Below are positions 8,461 to 19,092 of a DNA stretch of 64,000 bases, piece after piece. The stretch is from Paracyclopina nana (lineage: Eukaryota > Arthropoda > Copepoda > Cyclopoida > Cyclopettidae). The translations under genes and the position numbers were made by a program. The stretch covers positions 7,936,001 through 8,000,000 of the forward strand of contig JAGUCH010000004.1 of the NCBI GenBank assembly GCA_019096065.1. Direction: 5' to 3'. Under the pieces are notes generated by a model. That model was not told the origin of the DNA. It worked only from the letters and a program-made list of their open reading frames with translations, and did not search any database. Position 1 is the first letter of the stretch; each line of letters starts with the position of its first letter.

Positions 8461-10932
8461 CTGAAGGGTTGTCGTGTCCTCACGACGGAGGCCCACGGTC
8501 CGTTGTCTGGGCGTAGCAGGCCGAACCGGGGAGATCGGTGGGGCCGGTGTAACCGCGACTTCCGGAAACGGCTTGAGCGGAGTGGACGTGGCGGAGGGCA
8601 CCGCAGGCACGGTGGCGGCGGGCAGTACGGTCATCAGATACGTATGCATGGACTCGTTCTGTCGAGCCAGCACGTCCACCTGCGCCTGCAGGTTCTTATA
8701 CACCGAGTCTTGCTCTTGGGAGAGGGCCTCTCGCAGCCGCTGGCGAAATCCACGTCTAGTCCTAGGGGCGGCCTCGTCCTCTTCCACACCCGCGGCACCG
8801 GCGGCGGCCGTCGCGTACTTGGGCGGTGCATCCTCATCATCGTCGTCGTCGGAGCTGCCCAAGTTGGCCAGGCGGAATGCTTGGGTAGTCCCGCCCCCAG
8901 GGTGGCGGCGCCCTCGGCGAGAGGGCCGTTCATCATCGCTGTCGCCCCCTGGGAACAGGATCTGATCCTGCCCTAAGTTGGTCACCATCCTCCACGGCAT
9001 CTCCACCATCAGGAACGCCGTGTGCCAAATGGCAAACAACATCCACCACCCGAAGCCACGTCGGCGGTAGAGGATGATCATGCGTAGCACGGCTCCCAGG
9101 ATCAACTTCAGGAGGCCCACGGTGATGAGGAACCCAGTGAAGTACGAGTAATACTTCCCAACAGAACTGAAGAAGGGAATGATCGCACTCCCTACGTGGT
9201 CCACCATTTGGTCGATGTCCTCCTGAGACCAGAAGGTGGTGGAGCGGCTACCCGTGATCAGGGAGTTGTGCAGCACGTTGCTGGTGATCGTGTTGACCAC
9301 CGCCTCCCGGCTGCTGAAGAGGTGGAGGTACAAGATGTGGTTGGCCCGCTGTTCCGCTGAGAACACGCCACCGCCCAACCCGCGGCTGATGTCGTACTGA
9401 TGGCTGCGCGGGGCGGCATCAGACATAGGATTGAGCTGGGACGGAGCGATGCAGGCGTGAATCTGGGGCGTGGCGCACATCCATTGGTTATGTATGCGCC
9501 ACTTGATGGGCGTGATCGAATCGCACGGGACCACACTTGGCCGGTCGGTCAGAATAAATGACAGCGGGTCCGCGAACCGGGTCTCGTTGTTGACAAGCAC
9601 GGGAATCTCCTGGGTACAGTTGTCGATGGACCGGGTGACCGCCTGCACCGGGTAGCAAGAAGTCACGTAGGCCACGGCCCCCGCCCGCGTGACAAGGTGA
9701 CCAGGCCCATGGCTGTCCAGGGTGGCATACGAGGACGATCCGGAGGCCATGCTCTGCAACTTGGAATGGAGGATTGCACGCTCGTTTTTACAAATTAACT
9801 CTTGTAAGAATTTAAAGCGATCCTGAATGTGCAACGCATGTTGGGAGTGCACAAACGCGAGCTGCGTTTGAATGTTGGCTCCATCCATGTCCTCCGGGTG
9901 CAGGTACTTGGCTTGGAGGGGTCCTTCTCCGGGCCCCACCAAGAGGATGGCGAAGTCCCTCAGCTGGGTGGTGAACAGTTTTCGCTGGCACATGGACTGT
10001 ACGCCTTTGAGGACGAACCCTGCGAACCTTGACTCCTCCTCATGGGCTAGCAGGAGGAGATCACCGAGATGTCCCGCTCCTCCCATGAGGCTGGTAGCAT
10101 TCCTGTGCGGGTAGAGCACGGCAGGCCCTCGATACACCTCACTGAGCTCGTCCTCGCAGCGGGGTGACTTCCGCTTGGGCCACACAATGGTGCCTTCCGC
10201 ATCGTCTTGCACGATGAGGTCCTGAAAGTTTGCAGTCAGGTGGTTGGAGAACACCACCCGCCCATTGGCCGTATTCAGTTTCCCTTAGATCGGCTCCACC
10301 AGCGCGTGGATGGTGGTGGTCTCGTACGACTTGTAGAATGTGACACCTCCGCTGGTGAAGGTGGTGGTAGTGCACTTGTGGTCCTTGTCTAACCCTCCTT
10401 TGGAGAAATAGGAGAGCGAGGTCGGGTTATTGAGAGCCACTTCCACCTTCTTATTTTCCACTATCAGGTAATGCTTCTCGGCGGCCTCCCGGCAGGCTTG
10501 CGGGGTCACCAAGTAGGGCCTGTTGACGTCGGTCATTTGGCTACCGTAGCTGATGCTATCATACCCGCATCTCGTCACCTGCCGGGACAAATGTACCCTG
10601 CACCGGAAGGCCTTGATTGAGAGGGTCGACGCGGTCTGGAGCACCTGGACCGTGATATTGACGGGGGCCTGATATGCGCTTCTAATGTCCTCACAGAGTT
10701 CTGGCTGACTCAAGTCAATGGCTTCGTGAATAGCGTCGGGGTGTGCACAGTCGTAGGTGGTGAACGACGTGACCTTCGCATCCGGGGTGTAGAGATCAGA
10801 GACGCGACTCCGGGGTGACGTCCCCGGGACCACGGCAGCCTGGGCCAGTTCGCTGAACAGGATCCAGTACGCGTATACGAAGAAAACCATCAAGTACGTA
10901 GAGGGCCAAAGAAGGCAGCTTACTGGCGTCAT
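8458..10932 (-). pseudogene. Envelope-like glycoprotein gene of copy 1, broken by a nonsense codon
   Basis: This frame matches the intact 824-residue env of copy 2 almost residue for residue. It is interrupted after 215 codons by TAA at 10285-10287, where copy 2 has TAC. The downstream 599 codons stay open, so the break is young. The protein has an N-terminal hydrophobic segment, a Cys-rich ectodomain with many Thr/Ser, two hydrophobic stretches near the C-terminal third and an acidic, Arg-rich cytoplasmic tail. The Cys and Trp pattern recalls the glycoproteins of chuvirus-type negative-strand RNA viruses. This is a pattern judgement to be tested by profile search. Confidence 0.8.
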
Positions 10933-10999
10933 GATTCGTTGATTGTTGGGTTATGAGTTTTGTATGGTAGCAAATTAAGATTAGCACTGGTACTCAGAA

Positions 11000-11020
11000 C
11001 TGGAAGAGAGGAATAGTAAA
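11000..11020 (-). promoter_or_regulatory. Predicted splice acceptor for the env mRNA, copy 1
   Basis: The sense sequence ctattcctctcttccag ends at 11001, about 70 bases before the env ATG and after the pol stop. A pyrimidine-rich acceptor here would allow env to be made from a spliced subgenomic RNA, as in errantiviruses and retroviruses. It is conserved in copy 2 at about 31351-31367. The donor was not identified. Confidence 0.45.
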
Positions 11021-11137
11021 TTATTGAGCTGTCATAATTTTGCGGCCAGAATGCGAAAGTTTTGAAGTTTTACTGTTTTTGCGTGCGCGCGTGTTGCCAC
11101 CCCCCCAAACTTTTGTATGAGGGCAGCAATATGCGCA

Positions 11138-14100
11138 TTAATCAAATACATTATCAGAAATCGGTGTTGATGTGCTAGAATTTTGCCCTTGTGACGATGA
11201 TGATGATGTTTGTGAGCGCGACACTTCTGGGATGGTTGATGGTATTGGCGGTCTTATTGGTGGTGGCCGCGGCTCTAGCGGTGGCAGCAGATACCTTGTC
11301 GTTTCAGGCAGAGCTGGTGTTGTTGGTTCTTGTTGCAAGGGCAGCATTGCCTCGTCGCGACTTGGTTGTTTGTCGCCACTTCTCGTTCTCGAGCGCGATG
11401 TTTCTGCGAGCCTGTCTTGGCCCCCTAATATTTGCTGCGAATATTCTTGCAACATTTCTGCTGCTGTTCTTCTTTTCCTTGGTGGTGGTCGAGCTATCGG
11501 TGATGGCGGCGGCGAATTGTTGCTATTATTATCGGGGATGATTTGCTCCTGCACCTCATTCTCGTTCGGTGGGGTATCGTCATCGTCTTGTGGCGTTTGT
11601 TCAAACATGGTGCAGTCGTATTGTGGAATGGTTGGATCGTCATTGAATGGTGGAATAGGATCGTCTTTTGCGTGTGGAAATCCATATTCACGATCCGTGG
11701 GTGCTACTGCATATTCGAACGAGTGTGTGGTCTCGCTGGGCTGCTCGTTGGAGGCTGGGTCGGGGGCGTGCATGTGCTCTGCAGACTCATCTCCTGGCAT
11801 GTCGAAATCCATGTCTTCCATTGGAGGTGATGTGATTGTCTCGGCTTGTGGATCTGACGGTGCGACGTACAGTTTCAACCGGTCCACTGAGACAACTTGC
11901 TTTTTAGTTGGCGGCCATGATGGGTCTGGCGAGATTTCGTACGTGAGCTCATTGATTCTTTTCTCTATGGTCCAAGGGCCGGTCCAGAAAGTTTGCAATT
12001 TCTTGGATATTAACCGCACAACTTTTGGTGTGAACAGCCACACCTTCTGGCCTGGGGAGAAGGCTTGCTTGTCCATATGGTAGGCCCGTCTTTGCCGTTC
12101 AATGGATGCAGAAATGTTCTTACGAGCCCATTCATGCGCAAGTTGTATCCGTTCCCGTAATTGTTTGGCAAAACGACCGGCTTCTGTTGCCTTGTGCACT
12201 GCCGGCTGTGGGTCTCCGAAGATGAGGTCGAGGTTGGTGGTAGGTTGCCTGCCAAACACCATCTCATAGGGGGCTAGCCCAGTGGAGCGGTTCTTGGTGG
12301 TGCGCAAGATAAATAATGCAAACGGCACTACTTCGGCCCATTTAGAATAGTGTCCCTTGATCATCTTACGTATGAGCTCGTTGAGGTCACGATGGGCCCG
12401 CTCCACCGGGTTGCTCTTCGGGTTGTATGACAGCGTGGTGGTAGCCTTGATGCCCAGGGCCGCGCATACTTCCCTCATGAGGTGTGCTGTGAAGTGCGTG
12501 CCCTGGTCGGTGTGCAGGCGCTCAGGCAGCCCGAAAGCGGGGGGGATGATTTCCGTCGTGAGGAATCGTACCGCGGTCTCAGCATCATGAGACCGGCATG
12601 GGAAGGCCTCAATCCTCTTGGTGATCTCGCACTTGGCCGTGAACAGATACGGGTGCTGGTTAGATGTGGGCTTAAACGGCCCCAAATAATAAAGGTTGAG
12701 TCCTTGAAATGGAAACCCACCATGCCGTGGCACCAAGGTGTGTCGCTGATCCGAGGTTGCGGGTTTGGTCTTTTGACATAGCAAGCAGGACTTCACAACC
12801 TCATCGGCCACTCTGGCCATGTTTGGGAAGTAGAAGTGTTGAGCTGCCCGATGGATCAGGTTGTCTCGGCCTTGGTGCCCCATGGTCTCGTGCACGTGCC
12901 TCAAACTGGCCTCTTCCCATTTGCGAGGTACGATGAGTCGAGTCGAGGGCCGGCCCTGAGGATCACGCAGCCGGAGGGCTCCCTGCTGGTCCAGGCTCAG
13001 GCTGTCGAATTGCTCCATGAGTACTCGCCCTCGGGCAGAAGCGGCATCGAGATGGGCCCTGGAGGGAGCTTGCTGGAGTTTGACCAACTGGCGAAGCGTC
13101 ACCAGGTCGTCGTCTTCCTCCTGAGCTTCGGCCCACAGCTCTGGTTTGGTAGGGATGAGCTTCAGGCTGGCCACGCGGAAGAAGTCGTCGTCAGAGACTT
13201 CAGAGCTAATGTGGTCTCCCGCTTGGTCCAGATGAGGCGCCCGGCTGAGGGAATCGGCATTGCCATGCTTGGTGCCTGCCCGATGGACGACCTCGAAGTC
13301 ATAGTTGGAGATGGTGTCAAGCCATCTGGCCAACATGCCCGTTGGGGCCTCCATGGAGCGAATCCATAGCAGAGCCCGATGGTCGGTCCGGAGGATGAAC
13401 CGTCGATGCTGCAAGTAGTACTTGAATTGCTTAATAAAGATAATGACAGCGACCAGCTCTCCTTGGTTGGCGGAGTAGTTGCTCTGGGCCGGGGTCAGCT
13501 TTTTCGCTCCGTACAAAATGACTCGCTCCTTGCCGCCCTGCACTTGGGACAAGACCGCCCCCACTGCTCTGTTCTCTTGGGAGAAGTCAGTGTCCAAGAT
13601 GAACGGGTTCGGGGACGCGAAGTCAGGATACGCTAGGACCGGGGCCGATACAAGTCGCCTCTTGATCTCCTCGAAGGCATCGCGATATTCCTGCGATGGC
13701 TCGAAAGCCTGGGTGTCGGGTGTCCCGTCATCCTTGGAGAGCCGTGCAGTCAGCGGCGCGGCGATGTGCTGGTATTTTTCGATGAAGGCCCGATAGTAAT
13801 TGGCCTTGCCCATGAAAATGCGAAGGAGCTTGCGGGTGTTCGGCAGCGGCCACTTGCGGATGAGATCTATGTAAGCTGGCATGACTTCCAGCCCCTTCGG
13901 GGTGACGACATGCCCGAGGTAAGTCACCCTGGTCTGGAAGAGGTGGCACTTAGTGGGCTTGAGCAACAGGCCTGCCTTTTGATGTGCCTGGAGGACGATC
14001 TTGAGGTTCTGCAGATGCGAGTCGAAGTCGGGGGAGTGAACCAAGCAGTCGTCCAGGTAGGGCAGGGCCACGTCCCACGGCACACCTTCCAGCACCAAGC

Positions 14101-15582
14101 GGTTCAAACGGCTGTACGTCTTGGGGGCGTTTGTGAGCCCGAAAGGCATCTTCAAGAAGGCGTATGAGCCGTCCCCAGTGGAGAATGTAGTCTTCTCCAC
14201 ATCCTCAGCGCGAATTGGTACTACATTGAAGGCTCCCACCGCGTCCAGGGTGGAGAACACAGTGGAGGCGGGCTAACCGGCTCAGGTTGTCCCGCACGTC
14301 TCCGATGGGGTGGGAGTCGACCACCGTGATTTTGTTGAGTTCACGATAATCCACACACCAACGGAGGCTGCCGTCCTTTTGCGCACGGGGACCAGTGGGG
14401 CCGACCACGGGGATGAGATCGGAGTGATGACCTCTTCTTCCAACCACTTGTGGATCTGCTCCTTCAAGGAGGCCTCCAGGTTGGGGTTGATGGGCCTCCG
14501 CCGGATGTTGATCGGTCGGGCGCCCGGCTTGAGGTCGATCGCGTGCTCCACCAGCTTGGTCTGCCCGGTGCGGCCATCGAAGGAGAAGGCGCCCAGGTAC
14601 GCGGCCAGCAGAGACGCGGCCGCCCTCAGGCGTTCGGGATGTCGGCGAAGAAGGTCATTTTCTTTCAACCCGAATGCTTGGATCGCAAACTCGATCTTCT
14701 CCTGTGGGCTGGCTTCGGGGGGCAGCCCCGGCGGCGGCTCAGCGGCCCGGATGGCTTGAAGGTGTGGAGCAGATGCAGCAGAGGCGGCGGCCTCCACTGG
14801 CTCGTACTCCCGCAGCACCCCATAGAGAGTGCCCCCCTTCACCTGCAGGGGGTGATCCAGTGGGTTCAGCATTCCCACCAGGAGGTGGCCTCCGGCGGAG
14901 GGCTGCACTACGGCGTTCAGCCAGGGGGCTAACTGGGTTTCTTCGGCAAACCGCCCTTCGGCCTCCAGGACCGCGGGCTTTGCATCGCCGTGAGGCCATA
15001 GGGCGGCAACGGCGGCAACGAGAACAGTGGTACGAGGCGGGACGACGGCCGGCCGGAGGACACATATTGGGTATTCCCCCGGAAGAGGTTGGCTGGAGGC
15101 CGACAGGGCCCCGACCAACGGGACGCATTGGCCATGAATCCTCAAGGCGCCCCGCGAGTGGAGCTGGTCTATGCGGTGGTGGCGCAAGAAGGGCCCCGAG
15201 AGGTTGAAGTCCATGCACAAGTTGCGCACCACTGCCGGGCGAATGGAGAACACGTGGGGATGCTCCCCAAACTGCACTCGTAGGGGCTGCTTGAGCTCCC
15301 CCAGCACTTGCAACCGATGACGGGCGTGGGCCGTGCCCACGGCAGTCATGTCCTCCAAGGGCCGCAGCCCGTGGGGGAGGACTCCTAGTCGCTTGGCAAA
15401 GTCTTCAGAGATGCAAGTGCGCCAGCTGTTCCCACTATCCACTAAGGCTCGCGTCTTGATGCGGCCGATATGCACTGGCACTTGAGTTAGAAATTGTTTA
15501 TGCTGGGTAATGTGGTCTAATGCAGCCAAGATGAGGGATGCTGGAGTGACCCGGGCAGAGCCCTCTACAACCGGGTCGGGTC
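11138..15582 (-). pseudogene. pol of copy 1: protease, RT, RNase H, integrase, with two frameshifts
   Basis: The frame lies -1 to gag. Visible landmarks are the protease triad ALVDSGNSW, RT motifs LRWCVDYRELNKI, STLDAVGAF and YLDD, RNase H FILDTD and RTDHRALLW, an integrase HHCC finger (MGHQGRDNL...CLLCQK), TDQGTHFT with the NPVERAH glutamate, and a GPY/F-like FWTGPW. Against copy 2 there is one missing base near 14377 and one extra base near 14267. The ~110 bp between them, spanning RT motifs, are read out of frame. The first integrase catalytic aspartate is Tyr here (GAT to TAT, near 12690). The C-terminal ~200 residues are Pro/Gln/Ser rich. This copy cannot encode an active polymerase or integrase. 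Confidence 0.9.
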
Positions 15583-15589
15583 GTTTCCC
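15548..15589 (-). promoter_or_regulatory. -1 ribosomal frameshift signal, gag-pol of copy 1
   Basis: On the sense strand the heptamer G GGA AAC (15589-15583) sits in the gag frame as X XXY YYZ. It is followed by a 5-base spacer and then a hairpin whose outer stem GACCCGG / CCGGGTC (15577-15571 with 15554-15548) is a perfect 7 bp, with a further AGAG/CTCT stem inside. The gag stop TAG (15567-15565) lies in the hairpin loop region. pol is open in the -1 frame from the heptamer onward. All parts expected of a programmed frameshift site are present. Confidence 0.85.
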
Positions 15590-16905
15590 GCCGGTGTATT
15601 CCCCGGTGCCTCCGACTCGGCCTCAGGGCCGGCCTCACTAATCTCGTTGACCTTGGGTCGCTTGCCGGCGGACTGCTTGCTGCCGGACTGGCTGGAGTCA
15701 GAGGACCGTTTCCGGTCCGAAGGCTGGGCCGACCCCCATTTGCCTGAGGGCGAAGAGCATGGCTGCAGCTGGCTCGCTGCCTTGTACCACTTGTTGATCT
15801 TGGGGTTGTAGCGGTTGTTGCGCTTGTCCCGCTCGAGGGCGCGGCACTCGGCCCGGCGATGGCCTTTCCGCTCGCAGTAGAAGCACATGATGTCGGCGTC
15901 GGCATCAGAGGAATGCAGGGCGGCCACCCGGCCTTTGCTTTGCCCAATGGTCATCCAGCACTCGGCTTGGCAGGCCGCCTCCAGGGCATCGGCCATGGTG
16001 GTGAACTTGTGGCCGGCGAGGCCCATCACTACGTCCTTACGGTGCATCTTGGTGACGAAGATGCGGATGAGGTCGGGGTATGTCTCGACCTCCTTGGCGA
16101 GCTCCGGCCTGGCTCGAACAAAGATGCTCCTCAGGCGGGCATGCCATTGCGGAATAGCCTCGTCCGCCTTCTGCTGGGCAGTTTCCAGGGCGATACGGGC
16201 CACCTGAGAGGACGTGGCGGTGACGAAGAACCTTTCGTACGCATCCAGCAGGTGCATGAAGGTGAAGGCCTCGTCCCCCAGTCGGAGGTCGACCTCGTTG
16301 ATCGTTCGGAGCGCCACCCCGACCATGGCATGCTTGATCTCCATCTTCTTGGTGGCCTCCGAGGCTGTCGAACCCAAGAAGGTGGCCTCTACATGCAAGC
16401 GGAAGGTGAGCCATTTATCGGCCTCGGTGTCCTCGAACTTCTCGAGTTTCCGCTTGCGACCGGCGCGAGCCGCGGCGGCCTCGGCTTCAAGGCGTCGGGT
16501 CTCAGCCTCCACTTGTCGCAGCTCCGCCTCTCTCTGTCTGGTCTCGAGGTCGGCATTACGTTGGGCCTCGAACCCGCGGAGGAGCTGGAGCATCATGGCT
16601 TGCATGTCTCCTGGCGCCGGGGGTATGCCGTCCTGCCCGGCCTGGTGGGGCCGTGGGGGTCCTCCAGCGGCGTCGCCGCTCCCCCCTGATGGCGTGCCCT
16701 GTCGCGGGCGAGCCCCACCCTGGGCCCCGAGGAGGTTGCCTCCTTGGGCCCCGCCAATCCCGGAGGGCGCGAGGACTTCGACCTCTTCTCGGCGTGAGCC
16801 GGCGAGGTGACCCGCGTCGGAGAGATTCTCGGGATCTTCATCAGCGGAAGATGGGCGGTGAATCGGCGGTGATCGGAGCATGATGATACCTGATGTTCTA
16901 TACAA
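15565..16905 (-). CDS. gag: gag of copy 1
   Basis: The intact frame has 446 residues. The N-terminal third is Gly/Pro/Arg-rich and disordered. About residues 110-160 form a charged, probably coiled-coil stretch (RQREAELRQVEAETRRLEAE). The central part is the helical capsid-like region. One CCHC zinc knuckle, CFYCERKGHRRAEC (C-x2-C-x4-H-x4-C), lies near residues 340-353, followed by a basic Ser-rich tail. The protein would package the element's RNA. It ends at TAG, 16 bases past the frameshift heptamer, and pol continues in the -1 frame. It is nearly identical to the copy 2 protein of the same length, so gag has stayed open in both copies. Confidence 0.92.
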   Translation of the reverse strand: MYRTSGIIMLRSPPIHRPSSADEDPENLSDAGHLAGSRREEVEVLAPSGIGGAQGGNLLGAQGGARPRQGTPSGGSGDAAGGPPRPHQAGQDGIPPAPGDMQAMMLQLLRGFEAQRNADLETRQREAELRQVEAETRRLEAEAAAARAGRKRKLEKFEDTEADKWLTFRLHVEATFLGSTASEATKKMEIKHAMVGVALRTINEVDLRLGDEAFTFMHLLDAYERFFVTATSSQVARIALETAQQKADEAIPQWHARLRSIFVRARPELAKEVETYPDLIRIFVTKMHRKDVVMGLAGHKFTTMADALEAACQAECWMTIGQSKGRVAALHSSDADADIMCFYCERKGHRRAECRALERDKRNNRYNPKINKWYKAASQLQPCSSPSGKWGSAQPSDRKRSSDSSQSGSKQSAGKRPKVNEISEAGPEAESEAPGNTPAGNDPTRL

Positions 16906-17477
16906 AAGGGGTCAGCTTAAGCGTACAAGCAATCGAAAGTGTTGCGTTTTTTACCAGCGGTGAGATGGTGCAAGGTGAGAAGATTGGGGGTGCAATAGTC
17001 TTGGGAGCTTCCAAAGAACTGGGCTCGACCCCCCGATCAGCTCTCTTTTTATTGTCACCAGATCAGCGCAACGGCCGCTCTCACGGCCAGCAGGGGAATT
17101 CTGGCCCCTCTGACAAATTGTTTTAAAACGACTCTCTCTCAAGATTGTTTACAAGATCTGGTTTACGACCGGTGATTTAGGCGGCCAATTTTAGCTATTT
17201 AGCTATTAGCGGAGCTCCATTAGCAACAGGATGCGAGATTTAGTTTACAACTTCTTGCAGCTGCAGCAGCAGTCGATCCCCCTTGTTACTAGGAGTAACC
17301 TTGGGAATTTGGCCATAAAGAGGCCAGCAGCTTGGTCTGTTTGTGACCGTATTTGCGCAACACAATGCTGGTCTTCGAGTGACCATTTATGGCCATATTT
17401 TGTGCCTGACAATATCACATCTCGAAAGTGACCGTGAGCGGATTAGCGATAAGCAGTTGAGCCGACCCATCTACAGG

Positions 17478-18317
17478 TCAAGGGATTAACTTCCCTATTA
17501 GTACATTGCTCAGTGATCCTTGACCGATCCTCAAGAGCCAAGCCTTTTCCGGCCTTCGCCTGGCGGCCCGCCGCTGGGGTCCGCCTGACGGCTTCCCGAG
17601 GTATACTTCTCGGGGGGTAATCAATAGTCGTGGCCTGATTTCTTTTCGACTGCGCGCGCGCGCAGTATTTGGGAGCGTGTAGTTTAGTTGTTGTTTATTG
17701 ATCTCAATGCAATCATTAACATGAATCGTTCTAACAAATGCGCGTTTTTCTGCAAAGTAACGCGGCCTCCCTGCCAAGGCTTCGATGGTGGCCTTGTTGC
17801 GAGGGCGAGGCTGTGATGGCGACTCAGGTGTCCAGCGGTCTTGCTGCCTGAGGGCCCGTGCTCTCCTGGTGATGCCCGCCATTCTCTGTGGCGCAGCCTC
17901 AGCCGAGGACAAGCGAGGTGATTCTAGCGACTCAGGTGTCCAGCGATCTTGCTGCCTGAGGGCCCGTGCTCTCCTGGTGATGCTCGCCATTCTCTGTGGC
18001 GGCCTCAGCCGAGGACAAGCTTGCTCGGCATACGATAGCCGGCTGACAGCGTATTCGCGATTTTCTGCTATAGTGTCGCGATGCCTACTGCCACAACACC
18101 TCCATGCGATCCGGGCATACGGCCTCAAGGGACGCGCCCGACCTCGGCCTGGGGTGGATGCTGTGCTCTTTGTTATTCTGGCACGAATGCTTGACTGGCG
18201 CAAGGGTGACGACTCGCTGTCGGTGTCACCGGTGACTTGCTTGGACTGTGGTGTTGGCCTGCGGGTGTGGCTCCTTGCCACGCCCATTTGGTCCCATTTG
18301 GCTGTTTGCTTAGCCAT
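17478..18317 (-). other. Open frame in the 5' leader of copy 1 (279 codons)
   Basis: The ~1.5-kb leader between primer-binding site and gag holds a long frame rich in Arg, Gln and Ser. It includes a 108-bp tandem duplication (17821-17928 and from 17929) that encodes RRARALRQQDRWTPES twice. Copy 2 keeps the first ~200 residues but an indel changes the frame of the C-terminus, so protein-level selection is doubtful. It may simply be leader RNA with packaging or splicing roles. I recognise no domain. Confidence 0.3.
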
Positions 18318-18376
18318 ATTGCTGTCCCTTATTTGCGGGTTTGTTGGGGGCGAAGGTGTCGATAACTCGGGGAGTT

Positions 18377-18394
18377 GTCCTCAGCACCGAGCCA
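18377..18394 (-). promoter_or_regulatory. Primer-binding site of copy 1
   Basis: Three bases inside the 5' LTR the sense strand reads TGGCTCGGTGCTGAGG. TGG is complementary to the CCA end of a tRNA, so this is the expected minus-strand primer site. I cannot name the tRNA from sequence alone. It is identical in copy 2 at 38723-38740. Confidence 0.7.
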
Positions 18395-18397
18395 ACT

Positions 18398-18594
18398 TGT
18401 AGGAGGTTCGTATAGACCCCCCGAGGATGACACGCGCGCCCGCGGGTAGCGATAGAAGAACTTGCTACTAGAAACTAGTCGAGGTGTTTACTCGAGTGCG
18501 TCCGTTTATTAACTGCTGTACAATTCATTTCACCGGGACCAGGCGCTCACTGCGCGCCCATAGAACACACCCGTGTACCCGCGTTCCTGCTACA
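18398..18594 (-). repeat. 5' LTR of copy 1 (197 bp)
   Basis: It has the same termini as the 3' LTR and is 196/197 identical to it. It is followed by TTAG, the target duplication. The sense strand carries the promoter and 5' end of the transcript. Confidence 0.95.
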
Positions 18595-19092
18595 TTAGCT
18601 AAATTAGACGTTGACAAAAGTCACATTCAGATTAGACTCTAAAATTGAAGACTCTTTGAATCAATAGCAATTCCAAATTTAATTACTTCGTAATTGCGGG
18701 GAAGAAGTAAGAATTGCCCCACAACATTACAGTTTAAAAACTCATGAAATGCGCAAATTGCGGGAAAAGTCAAACGGCAATCCGCTCAGCAGACAGCCGT
18801 AAACAAAATACTTGCACGAGAAAAGTCGCACCCAAAAGACGAACCAAAAAGTCCAAAAGACTCCCCACTCTACCTTGACAAGAGCAACGAGCTAGGCAAA
18901 AGGATACCCAACTTGTTCGCCGACCCGATCACACCGCTCCAGGGATCAAAAGGCTGACCCCAGGCTACTCGCCGAAGTCATGCCCACGAAGCACATCATC
19001 GTATTAAGATTCAACTATCCAGTACCCTGATTGCCCATTGGACCCTAACAAGAACTATAGGACAAGAGAGAAGGAGAAGGCTCAATATTCGA
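18595..19092. other. No gene recognised, right flank of copy 1
   Basis: The sequence is AT-rich at first, then around 18745 a short frame starts MKCANCGKSQ with a CxxC pair before stops intervene. It probably belongs to the older transposon that continues into the helicase remnants at 19093. Confidence 0.25.

Larger units (their letters stand above)
8253..18594 (-). mobile_element. Ty3/gypsy LTR retrotransposon with env-like gene, copy 1
   Basis: This is a 10,342-bp element read on the minus strand: LTR, primer-binding site, long leader, gag, pol, env-like gene, polypurine tract, LTR. It is flanked by the 4-bp duplication TTAG (8249-8252 and 18595-18598). Its two 197-bp LTRs differ at one position, so the insertion is recent. 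Domain order protease, reverse transcriptase, RNase H, integrase with a GPY/F-like module marks Ty3/gypsy. gag is open. pol has a pair of frameshifts and a lost integrase aspartate, and env has a nonsense codon. The copy therefore cannot supply all of its own proteins. Confidence 0.95.

Noticed and set aside
8428..10392. Plus-strand frames opposite env, gag and pol (up to 300 codons), also in copy 2
   Set aside because: GC-rich antisense shadows of the minus-strand retroelement genes; they follow codon structure of the real frames and show no domains.
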